Shown here: positions 24,201 to 33,665 of the stretch, piece by piece
Position numbering within the stretch: the stretch's first letter is position 1
How the letters are laid out: each line of letters begins with the position of its first letter
Assembly (NCBI RefSeq): GCF_035083965.1
Contig: NC_089736.1
Span: 12,176,207 to 12,240,206, forward strand
Length of the DNA: 64,000 bases
Source of the DNA: Branchiostoma lanceolatum
Lineage: Eukaryota > Chordata > Leptocardii > Amphioxiformes > Branchiostomatidae
Reading direction: 5' to 3'
The notes under the pieces: model-generated
What the model was told of the DNA's origin: nothing
The model's input: only the letters and a program-made list of their open reading frames with translations
The model's database searches: none
Translations under genes and position numbers: made by a program

Positions 24201-26747
24201 CTGAAGCTGTTTTGGTGGCGACGGCGCCAGAACCGTGTCTACCGGGGCTAAAGAGCAGGGCCCCTACGCGAGGAGGGTGGGTGCACCGAGAGAATGAATT
24301 CGAAAAACATACCTGCCAGCGTGTACCCAACGAGTATGCACGCTGTGTGCCTCACGATAGATGAATCGTCCAAAGTGTAGGAACAATTTGGGGATAGAAA
24401 AACTTAGGCCAAGCATAGCCTCCTTCGCAGACTTCCTGGAGCGGTGGCGTTTATATTATAATAATAATGATAGTCTTTGTTGCATATTCCTTCCCAGATG
24501 GGCTAAATACACAAATGACCACACGTGGTCTATAAGAAGCATAATGCAAAACATGAATTGATAAGCTGCTACATTCTGACATTGACAATCTAAAAGACAG
24601 ACAAACTGTCGACTATTGCAAAACTAATGTTGATCACCTAGGCTCTCTTTTTGAAACATTTGGAAACATGACTACATACTTTGTCTATTATATGTTCGTT
24701 CTTACATGACATCAGGTATATATAAGTGTCCTGCTTTGACATTTTTGTACATTTCTTGTCAAATTCTATTGTCTTAAACCACCTTAAACAGCGATTGGCG
24801 CTCATCTTTATATAAAGAACAATCGAGTAAAAAGTGGGTTTCATTTTCAACATATAAATGGTCACAGAATTCGCATGTTGTATTCTTCAGAGGGGTACGG
24901 TTATGCCTTATTATATTGTGTGTGTGTTGGTGGGGGCTGATACGCGTTTTTTTTTTACACGGGCCAAGGTTCTCTAATGCCGGCTTAGGGACTTTTGCCG
25001 CCAAGGGAGTTATGTCGCCAAGGGAGTTATGTTGCCTGAGGGACGATCTGGAGAACATATTCCCTCGGCGGCAAAAGTCCCTAAGCCGGCATTAGAGAAC
25101 CTTGGCCCGTGTAAAAAAATCGCGTATCACCCCCCCCCCCCCACCCCCAACAATATTAAAGTACACGAACCATGTATGTACGATCTTAGCACCGTGGGTA
25201 CCATAGTATTAAAAGGATAATAGATAAACTTCAATGACATACGATACAATGAAATTAATAAAGTGACAATAGAGATATCATCGACCGAAAACCGAAGTCA
25301 AGTTTCCACACTTTTTGTGTAAAATTTATGTAGGCGAACGTTTGAAAGCATGCAAATGTCATTCTCCAAGCAGAGGTTTCGGTCCAGTGGGGTAGGAGTG
25401 CCCGGGATTTTTAACGTTTCTCTCCCTACCCCACTCGACCCAAACCTCTGCTTGGAGAATATGCAAATGAAACAAAGAAAACAAAAGCGTACCGTAGCAC
25501 AGTCGGTAGAACCTCCCCCGGGTACATGCATATGTAAACAGACATGCCTCCAACAATCACACTGTGCACCACGGCCATTGCACTGCAAAGGGAGAACGAC
25601 TTCATTACAGGTTTGCGTAGCAAAACCTTTGTTGGATCCGTTGGCATGTGTGGTGGCCGCCATCTTGATTTTGTGACGTCGCAGGATAGCCATACCATTT
25701 CATTGGGAGGGGTGTTTTTGGGGTCGCTAGCGTTCTCTCTATTTTCAACAAGTTGGCACACAACTATCACACATTCAACTTAAATAAAAAGAAAAATTCA
25801 ATACCAATTCATATTCATAAAAAGTCCCCGTAATCGCTAAACTAACGTAGCAAACCTGAAGTACATGTAGCACAAATACTTAACTCTAGTTTGTGGACTG
25901 GGATTTCCATATACTGTACTACTAGTACTAGTTTTCACAGAATTTACAAGAAGCGGAAAACAGGTTTCACTTACCCTGGGAGCCCAGACTAGGACAGGGC
26001 CGCTGCTAACGATTTCCTTCGGCGGCCCAAGACAGTAAGCCCGCCCGATCTTAATCAACGCTCCGGGGAGTTGTAGCCCGGGGGAGTGGACCGCGTAGGG
26101 TCAACTCTCGGGCTAGAACTCCCCCGGTGCGCTAGTTACGGTATCGGCTACCCTGGGTTCCAGACTGTTTATCGGGCCTTTTAGCCGGTTCTCTTTAGCC
26201 GGTACCTTGCAGTCAGTTCCTCCCGGTGGCACAGAGACCCCAGCCCGCCGAACCGTAATTAGCGCACCGGGGGAGTTCTAGCCGGGGAGTTGACCGGCCC
26301 TATCTAAAAGGGGCGCGGTTCACTCCCACGGGCTTAACTCCCCGGAGCGTTGATTAAGACCGGGCGGGCAGACTGTTCTCTGGCCACCGTAGGAAATCGC
26401 TAGCGACCCGGTACTAGTCTGGCGCCCAGGGAAGGTATCGGCGGGCTTGGAGCTCTGGGCCGCCGAAGGAATTGGCTAGAAGGAACCGGCTAAAAGGAAC
26501 CAGCTAAAAGGCCCGATAAACAGTCCCAGGTTCCCAGGGTAGGCTTTACTATGCAAAGAACTGCTGATCATACAGCGTGGTCAAAACGTTCTCACCTGTT
26601 TGTTATGACGACTTGTTTCTTTGGAGACAATTTCCTAAAAGTAGGAGATAGTTTCTTCACTACAGGTGCTGCTAGCCACCTAAAGACGCTCAGATGAAAT
26701 ATTAAACTGGAAACCATGGTTAGGATGTGTGCTAGCCTGTACGCCAT
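21222..26747 (-). CDS. TLCD4: TLC domain-containing membrane protein (TLCD4/TMEM56-like)
   Basis: Six exons on the minus strand: 26747-26596, 25582-25493, 23861-23803, 23173-23082, 22080-22007 and 21489-21222. All borders are GT-AG, phases chain correctly and the product is 244 residues (human TLCD4 is 263). From memory of human TMEM56, matching blocks are SLIFHLSVFRW, SPTFRKLSPKK, HSVIVGG, GYTMADLLVM, ILVHHLMAVF, LQELSTPFVNMR, LNGVLMLVVFFTCRLA and WFSKMCKGAYRVVS. TLC-domain proteins are multi-pass membrane proteins related to TRAM, LAG1 and CLN8, and some act on membrane lipid composition. The paired histidines in LVHHLMA are typical of the domain. A longer start at 26816 in the same frame is possible, but the 26747 ATG fits the family N-terminus. 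Exon 3 has a decayed duplicate at 24313-24372. The tail is about 20 residues shorter than human and ends at a TTAA occupied by a MITE. It lies between the two Kelch paralogues. Confidence 0.9.
21705..21960. repeat. Minisatellite of AATCTTGAGATT units with inverted subset
   Basis: A 20-26 bp unit built on AATCTTGAGATTTTATGAGA is repeated about ten times with drift. The first units read AATCTCAAGATT, the reverse complement of the later core, so the array can fold back. It is in the last intron of the TLCD4-like gene. Confidence 0.7.
22150..22505. mobile_element. MITE family E, copy 1
   Basis: Ends AAAGCCGGCGTCACAA-like and TTGTGACGGGGGCTTTA-like are imperfect inverted repeats. The body is shared over most of its length with 23230-23532 (GTAGATCGCCC, GCTCGCCGAATTTCAAAATC, CATGGACGAAGTCAGAATCG). 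It lies in an intron of the TLCD4-like gene. Confidence 0.65.
23230..23532. mobile_element. MITE family E, copy 2
   Basis: Colinear with copy 1 but with a diverged right end. It starts about 55 bp upstream (minus-strand sense) of the exon 4 acceptor of the TLCD4-like gene. Confidence 0.6.
23932..24279. mobile_element. MITE family A, copy 3 (right arm shortened)
   Basis: Starts CACCCTCCTGAAAGCAGAGC and ends AGGAGGGTG, but lacks about 40 bp of the right arm present in copies 1 and 4. It is located between the two halves of an exon-bearing duplication. Confidence 0.85.
24313..24372 (-). pseudogene. Decayed duplicate of TLCD4-like exon 3
   Basis: It encodes DDSSIVRHTACILVGYTLA in the correct frame and keeps the GTATGT donor, while the functional copy at 23861-23803 encodes YDSSIVRHTLCILVGYTMA. 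The position equivalent to the functional acceptor reads CTACAC instead of CTACAG, so a canonical acceptor is lost. Rare use as an alternative exon cannot be excluded. Confidence 0.75.
24570..24915 (-). mobile_element. 3' fragment of a non-LTR retrotransposon (LINE)
   Basis: On the minus strand it encodes CEFCDHLYVENETHFLLDC, matching the Cys/His motif found after the reverse transcriptase in many LINE ORF2 proteins, followed by LYKDERQSLF and a degenerate tail with stops. It lies in an intron of the TLCD4-like gene. Confidence 0.7.
24940..25125. mobile_element. Palindromic element with about 65-bp perfect arms
   Basis: The arm ACACGGGCCAAGGTTCTCTA... to TTTTGCCGCC reappears as its reverse complement at about 25062-25118. 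The centre has a short direct repeat (CGCCAAGGGAGTTATGT twice) and a C-homopolymer follows on the right. It abuts the LINE fragment. Confidence 0.7.
25362..25459. mobile_element. Small palindromic element, second copy of the TTCTCCAAGCAGAGG family
   Basis: Same terminal inverted repeats as 18169-18333, with a different interior (about 98 bp). It lies about 35 bp downstream (minus sense) of TLCD4-like exon 2. Confidence 0.65.
25609..25893 (+). mobile_element. MITE family D, copy 1
   Basis: The left end CAGGTTTGCGTAGCAAAACC and right part GTAGCAAACCTGAAGTAC are followed by CAAATACTTAACTCTAG. The same unit is inverted at 50368-50646 and 54785-55080. The shared interior includes GGCCGCCATCTTGATTTTGT. 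It ends about 27 bp upstream of the exon 2 acceptor of the TLCD4-like gene. Confidence 0.75.
25972..26545. mobile_element. GC-rich foldback element of about 570 bp
   Basis: Ends TACCCTGGGAGCCCAGACT and a CAGGTTCCCAGGGTA complement. Inner blocks such as TTAATCAACGCTCCGGGGAG and CTTTTAGCCGGTT recur in inverted order across the centre. It is non-coding and lies in intron 1 of the TLCD4-like gene. Confidence 0.7.
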
Positions 26748-27961
26748 CGTTGTATCGGTGTTTGGTGCGATATGGCGTCTTACTGCTGTTGCTGTTAATC
26801 TCTGTTTGAATAGCATGTGAAGTCACCTGTTCACAACTTGCTGAACAGGTTTCAGGTTACAAAGTGACCTACATAGCTTCATTAGAGACACGTCATCTTA
26901 CTTAGGACGAGGTGAATAAATCAGGAGAACTGTAGTATTTTCGAGGAACAACCTTGCTCAACCAAAACTCGTAAAAATTTAGAGCTAGTAGCGATCAAGG
27001 AGGTCTATACAACCTCCTTGTAGCGACCAGCTGTCGATTTCTCATTGGAGGACGAACTTATTTACCTGAACGATAGGGGGCGCTTTTGCAACATTTCCCA
27101 GCATGCCCGATCCAAGATGGCGTCCAGTTGTGCAGACGACATTTTCCGGTTGATGACGAAATCTCGGTAAGAGTGACATGAAACCGAACCGGAACATCAT
27201 AACAACATCGTGACGATGTTTTTGCAGCGATTTGGGACGATATTTTGTGCTGTGAGGTTTCACAACAGGCGCGAATTCTAACAAAACTTCCGAAATCGCG
27301 AAGGGACCCCTTTTCGCCCCCCCTCTCAAAAATTACTTATTTTTACCAGGGATGAAACTTTTATTACTTAGTCTGCATTTTTTGCTGCAATATCATGATG
27401 CACGAAGTATAAATTAGAACGTGATCCACAAAAATGTTTTGGAGGTGCCCCAATGCTTAGACCCTCGGAGAAAACAAAAACCAAAACAACTTTATATTTA
27501 GACGTGTCAGATGATTGCTTTGGCGTGGAATCGCAGATAGTGGCGTAGTTAACATTTACCACATCCTTTACAGTTACGGTCAACTTCGCGATGTTCGCTT
27601 TGCTTTAGCTTGGAAAACAGAACGCCAACATATATCATTTCTAGCCAACACTGTTCAAAGCTAACGACCACGATGTCAAAAATCTATTAAACGCTATTGT
27701 CTCTACCAATATTGCTCAATATTATGAAAGCTTGCGACTAGATATAAGTCCGAAATAACAGCAAAGGTCGCCGTACATTTGTAGCTATCAAATAACTATA
27801 TTGATGCGTAGTATGATATGGCAGATGCCCAACAATACGTAATGCCAGTAGAGCTACTTGTAAAAGTCAGTTGGCCGGGAAACGATGTTTACCATTTAAC
27901 TTTACATCCTGATCTTGGCAGGACTCGTGGTACGCACCACCATATCACCACGGCTTGACTC
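26748..27961. other. Intergenic region between divergent TLCD4-like and Kelch paralogue 2 genes
   Basis: Divergent promoters are expected here. At 27117-27166 (+) an ATGGCGTCCAGTTGTGCAGA start runs to a GTAAGA donor after 17 codons' worth of sequence. It looks like a first exon or leader with an upstream ORF, but no acceptor joins it in frame to 27962. No other gene is visible. Confidence 0.45.
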
Positions 27962-30900
27962 ATGTCAACACAAATAGGCAAACCAGCCGGTCGGATCTCC
28001 GTGCAAGGCGAAACCACCGGCTTGTCGCAGTGCTTGAAGCGGAAGGAGCGCGACTCAGACCCCGAAGACATGGGGAAGGCGGTCCCTTCCTTGAAGAGGT
28101 TCCGTCGGGACGACTCTCAGTGCGATCTCACGTTGCGCGTCCAGGGCACCGACTTTAGGGCACACAAATGCGTCATCATGGCCAATAGCGACTACTTCAA
28201 CTCCATGTTCACTCATCCTTTGAAGGAATCGGCAGAAACAGTCGTGGAACTCCAAGGGTTGAATTCGGACACGTTTGAGACTCTGTTCGACTTCATGTAC
28301 ACGTCCAACATAACGCTAACGGAGGAGACCCTTCAGAGTATTTTGTCGGCCTCCACGTATCTACAGATCCCCAAAGCACTGGAGAAATGTTCCGGCTACT
28401 TGGAAGAGACCATGGACGCCTTAAGTTGTGCAGAAACACTTGTAACCGCAGGAAACCACGGCCTGACAAGTCTGGAGTTAATAGCCATGGAATTTTTGGC
28501 TAAAAACTTTGTCATAGCGACAGAATCACTGAGCTTCCTCTACCTTTCTCCTAAACAAGTTTTGACGCTTCTTGGTAGTGACTATACCTTCGTTTGCGCC
28601 GAGTTGGATATATTTGATGCAATAGTTCGCTGGTTCAGGCACGATTTTGAGCAGAGGGCAAAGTATGTGGGAAAAATTATGAAGAAAATCCGGTTTGGTT
28701 TGATCAGTGTGGTAGACATAGAAGAGGAGATCGTACCATTAAGCAAGGAGTTCGAAAATCGTGAGTTCTCAAAACTGGTGACAGACGCAAGAGCTTGGCA
28801 TTCGAGGAAGTACGAGCAAAGTGTCTCTGACAAGGTTAACAGTACGGCAAGGGTGTCTCCGTACATGACGTTAGTTTCTGGTATGATAGACTCAAACCAG
28901 GACTCATCCCTGGCCATACGGATGTGCCGTACGCCGTGGAAACGCAGACATCGTTGGGAACCGGTCGGGACCACTCCCAGGAACTTTGGGAAGGCAGCTG
29001 TTGCCTGTGCGGTGGTGGGTTTGTAAAATGTTTCGTTTAAAGGAAACCCAAGCAATATTAGGGCCCAAAGTCGGATTTTGATAGTCAATTTATTTAGTCA
29101 TTTCTCTACATGATTAGTTCAAACAACACTACCACAATGTATAGCGACGTGTATCATGCAAAAATACGACGTTGTTGTGATGTGAGAACTCACTGAGAAT
29201 CGTCGCTGGGGTTTTTGTAGGCTCGCGAAACTAAGGGAATCATTGTACGGCAAATTTTTGCGCGGTTTTAAAATGTTAAAAGTATGAAGTTATTACGCAA
29301 ATGTGCCAAGTATTGTTAGTAAATGTCACTACCATAAAGATTTCATAATATTTTTCATTTTGGGCCCTTATATTGCTTTGGTTGTCTTTAATAGTCTAAT
29401 TCTTACTGTCATAGATGTAAAAATCATATTGATACACGTGTATTTCCAATTTCTTATAGGAAGCCATCACAGTGAGTGTTAAGAACATAAGCCTGGATAC
29501 CAGACCGTTTCCTGGGCCTACAACAAAGCCAGCTCCACGGCCAACATGCCCCCAGGAAAACATTATCATACGTTACCACAGCTCCGAGTCTAACATGGAG
29601 CCCAGAAGCTAGCCTATGAAGGCCCTAGAAGCAGCCTGGCATCCAGGCTATAAAAAACATCGACATACAAGACTTCTTATTCAATTTTAAATACCCTTTA
29701 TCCATAGTACACAGGGAAGCCAGTTTACTATAATTACAAGGACCAGACTGGCTGAGATCCAATTATGACTCAACTGCAAAGGCAAATCCAGTTAAAGGTT
29801 TGGTACAACTGGAACCACTTCCAAGAAAACACATAGATCTAAATATGTACTAACAAGGTCACACTTGACACTAAACAGGGTCACAGTCTATTAGTACTGT
29901 ATCATAGTGGTGTCTTGCGAAGGCCACAAAAAATCTAATATCTTGGTTCTTGGATTCCTAGTCCAGCGGCATAGCTGAAAAATTATGCAAATTAGTCTAA
30001 AAGCACCAAATTTGGCACACATGTACTTGAATGTAATTGAAACAAGAATACACATGTATGTATGACGGCATCTCAGAGTCTGGCCAGAATCAATTTTATG
30101 GAATTTTTGGCCATTTTCAGACCAAAAATGTGTATTTTGGGATCCTGTGCCCTGGTAATGGAACATTTGTGCTAAATTTGGTGCTTTTAGACAAATCTGC
30201 ACCATTCAGCTAACTTTTCTATCCATGCCGCTGGGCTACCAATGTTCTTTTGTTTTTCTAGGTGGGCGACTTTCTGTATGTGGTGGGTTTTCCTAAGCGC
30301 TTCTTGGCGAGTCAATCGGAGATACACGACGACGTGAACTGGTTTATGCGGTACGACCCTCGTCAGGAGGAATGGCTCAAGCTGAGGAAGTTAAACCACA
30401 AACACTCAGGTATTAAAGGACAGTTTGCCTTGCGGTGCAGGTGTGCCACCTAGCAGTTTGCGGAGGAAGTACAGTGCAATGCACAAAGTTTTCTTTATGC
30501 TATCCGCATTGTATGGTATATACATGTGAAATTTGAACTGTAAACCTTTGTCGTCTAGACCCATGTAGTGCCTAGTGGCACATAGGGCAGCAAGTTTTCT
30601 TGTTTCAGTAAGAGGGTATCTTTTTACGGTGAGGGGGGTTTGCTAGCCCTTCCCCTTTAACATGCTTGAGGCACCTCCTAGAACACGGGACCCACATTTT
30701 ACGTTCCTTCCGAAAGATGGGTGCAGCCTCAACCGAGATGCCCTTCCTAGGATTGAAGTGAGTCCCCCCAGTTACCAACTAATTGGAACCAGGAGCTCAA
30801 CTGTGAGGCTGCTACCAGTTGAGCTATAGAGACATCTCTCGGTAAACCTTTGTACTTTCTTCTGTATATTTCCTACAGGTATGAAGCTAACATCTGTTGG

Positions 30901-31510
30901 GGACAAGCTCTACGCGTCAGGATCTTCTGATGTCACCATTGTGGAGTGCTACCTCATCAGAACCAACCGTTGGGTGGACGCGTTCGAGCTACCTCACAAA
31001 CAATTCCTGCACTCGGCCGAGTCCCACGGAGGGAAGCTCTACATCGCGGGCGGGATTTTTGTAGAGGAAGCTGGCAGCACAGCGTGCGACGACCTTATAC
31101 GCTTCGATCCAGCAACGAAAGAAGTCGCCACGCTAAAACCAATGGGGACGCCACGCTTCGGCCACAGCATAGTTTGCCATGGGAACAAACTGTACAGTTT
31201 CGGGGGAACGACCTACCACCCTGAAGTGGCGTGGGGGTTTGCCGAGAGCTCAGAGTGTTACGACATCGCGGATAATACGTGGACCACGCTGCCATCTATG
31301 CCCACCCCGAGGGGTTTCTCGGGTGTGACTGTGTTGGAAGACCAGATCTACGTGGTTGGGGGGACATGCGACGGGTTCGGTAAAACGTCGGTGGAGGTTT
31401 ACGACGTGAACGAGAAGAAATGGGAGAAGAGAGCAATGATACAGAGAAGGCTGTACTACCTTGGACTGGTCATGCTTCGACACCCTTTCAAGAAATTCAA
31501 AAATCCTTAG
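27962..31510 (+). CDS. BTB-BACK-Kelch protein (KLHL-like), paralogue 2
   Basis: Exons 27962-29014, 30262-30409 and 30879-31510 give 610 residues. Introns fall at the same positions and phases as in paralogue 1, and exon 2 is 148 nt in both. The start follows an in-frame TGA at 27956. Residues 1-52 are polar and basic (LKRKERDSDPED, SLKRFRRDD), possibly a nuclear signal. BTB is about 53-150 (CDLTLRVQGTDFRAHKCVIM), BACK about 155-285, and Kelch about 350-605 (DKLYASGSSD, GKLYIAGG, NKLYSFGGTTY, DQIYVVGGTCDG). The likely role is CUL3 substrate adaptor, as for the family. MITE B copy 4 begins 27 bp after exon 1. A plausible polyadenylation signal is near 32795. Confidence 0.92.
29041..29387 (+). 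mobile_element. MITE family B, copy 4 (intact TTAA duplication)
   Basis: A 347-bp element with family ends, flanked by TTAA at 29037-29040 and 29388-29391. It lies in intron 1 of Kelch paralogue 2. Confidence 0.85.
30640..30845 (-). mobile_element. tRNA-derived SINE (second family)
   Basis: On the minus strand the head reads TATAGCTCAACTGGTAGCAGCC (box A-like), followed by CAGTTGAGCTCCTGGTTCCA and a body shared with 15225-15395. It lies in intron 2 of Kelch paralogue 2. Confidence 0.65.
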
Positions 31511-33187
31511 GGTTGCAAAGTGTCCTATCTAGCAAAACTTCTAACCAGTGCTTTGGATTCTGTTTAGTTAGAAAAACAACAGCAAAGAAGACTTTCAAGA
31601 AATTCAAAAATCCTCAGCAACATTTTAAACTATATCCACAGGTTGTTGGAAAGAGAAGTTTCAAAGACTTATAGGTATAGTAACAGTTGAGCCATGGTGG
31701 ATAATATTTGTGTTTGCTCGGAAACTTCTATCCCACAGACAAGCAATTACAATATCAAATTAGGCAATTTTAAACCTGACATGCATACTCATAGTTATTT
31801 TCATGTACTTGAGAATTGAACTACTTGATTGTTATCTATATATGTAAGGGAAAATACTTTTATATCAATGTACTGAAGAAATTCAAACATTTTAAAGGCC
31901 CCCAGAGCATTTTATGAGGCTTGAAAACTGGAAATATTCTAGTTGCTGTAATCTTCATGAAATTGACATCTAATGCCATTGTTTACCACATTTGCGTGCG
32001 GATTTCTTATCAAAAGTGCTCAAAAGCGGCACAAAAATAAGCTACATGGTGATCTTTTAGTTTCACTGCCTAGTGTAAGACTGATATCATAGCCCCAGCC
32101 ACCTACGTCAAAATGTAGAAATGCAAAATTTAAATATAAAAATGCAAATATTTGACGGACATGCAGTCACTCTCTCATTGGTCGAACCGCTAATTGTGAT
32201 GGACAGTCAGGATCAGTCTATTAGGGTTTGTATTTTCTATCAGTTCTCACCACATGACATCGTATCTTTGCTCCGATATGTAATGGTGTTATTGAAACTT
32301 ACTATGTGTAGGAATGACTAGAAATTGGAGTTTTTTAATTCAACTTCAAGCCTCATAAAATGCTCTGGATGCCTTTAAAGAAGCTTACCCCCAAACAAAA
32401 ATATTCCCTGCTCTAGAGACAACTATTCAATGAAGGATTTTGACTGCACTTATGATATTAATATATTGTTTGTACAGAAAAAGACAATTTAAGAAATAAA
32501 TAATTCCCTGCCTAGATCAAACCAATGTTGTATAAACTTAAATTGCTAGGATTAGGAAGCAATGAATGACAAGAAGAATATCGTTTCATGTGTTATCTTT
32601 TTTCATATATAATCAGAGTACACTAGTCCATATTAACCATGCTGAATGCACTTCTACCTACGTCTTACATATCTAGGATAAAAGTGTAAAATTTGTACAA
32701 AACTAAGGATTTTACATAAACTACACCATTTATGCAATGATCAGATGTCATTTGACATGAACTTGTGTACGTTTGCATGGTTTTGAATATGGAACTGAAT
32801 AAATTGTACAAATAAATGTCAAATAGAGCCTCCTTTTTGCCTTGTTTTGGGGAGTTATAAAATCTACCGCAATTCCATATTACAGGTTAAATCAAGTTAA
32901 ACCGAAACGACAATAACATCTTCCTCTTTCTGAAATAAAATATTTCCCTTCACTCTCTTTTCTTTGATTAGGAACGAACTTGGAACATTTTGCTGAATGA
33001 AGGAATGTTGGTACGCTTGTAAAATTTTAGTCTTTCACTTATTGCTTTCTGTTATGGCCACAACTGATATCGAATAGATGTCATGCCTATAAAACAACTA
33101 CACTTTTGCTGTATAGACTCTGATGACAAACACCGTTGCATCTTTTTGGGGCCTGTTGTTTCATGTTTGCCATGTTGTACCACAGAC
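31511..33187. other. Intergenic, includes Kelch paralogue 2 3' UTR
   Basis: AT-rich sequence with AAGAAATTCAAAAATCCT repeated just after the stop (31489 and 31597). AATAAA motifs near 32795 and 32810 are candidate ends. An inverted pair (AAAGGC..CAGAGCATTTTATGAGGCTT near 31900 and its complement near 32345-32380) suggests a decayed 470-bp element. No gene is visible. Confidence 0.4.
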
Positions 33188-33595
33188 CACCCTTCTGAAA
33201 GCAGAGCCCCTATCGCTCTATTCGTTACCTCGCTGGCGTATGGGCCCTGCTCTTCACCCCTGGTAGACACGCTTCTGGCGACGTCACCACCAAAACAGCT
33301 TTCAGCCAATCAGAGGGTTTACTAAAGAACTGCTCAACCAAAACCGCAAAGGACGCTGGGAAGCTATCAACCAATCAAATTACGTCTCACATCGCTACTT
33401 TAGGTTCAGAACAAATTAACCGCCAAATTATGCCAAATAAGGATAGCTCATTAATTATTCATGAGCATCTGTCATTAATTATTCATGAGCGACCTTCAGT
33501 AACGTCGCCAGAACCGTGTCTACCGGGGGTGAAGAGCAGGGCCCCTACGCCAGCGAGCCAAATCGAGCGATAGGGGCTCTGCTTTCAGGAGGGTG
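33188..33595. mobile_element. MITE family A, copy 4 (8-bp target duplication)
   Basis: A 408-bp element flanked by CCACAGAC on both sides (33180-33187 and 33596-33603). The interior has a duplicated TCATTAATTATTCATGAGC block. It ends 71 bp from the NOP58 stop codon, so it may lie in that gene's 3' UTR. Confidence 0.9.
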
Positions 33596-33665
33596 CCACA
33601 GACAGGCACCACAATGTAAGAATTTGCTCCAGAAATGACCGCACGTTGCTGTCCAAGTCGATGGT

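Larger units (their letters stand above)
23769..24443. repeat. 165-bp direct duplication containing a TLCD4-like exon, split by a MITE
   Basis: The blocks 23769-23931 and about 24280-24443 are direct copies, and MITE A copy 3 (23932-24279) sits exactly between them. Both contain exon 3 of the TLCD4-like gene. Confidence 0.8.

Noticed and set aside
25837-26058. Minus-strand frame with a GTAAGT donor that looked like a TLCD4-like exon
   Set aside because: It lies in the end of the foldback element 25972-26545 and does not match the TLC family. The true exon 2 at 25582-25493 joins exon 1 in frame.
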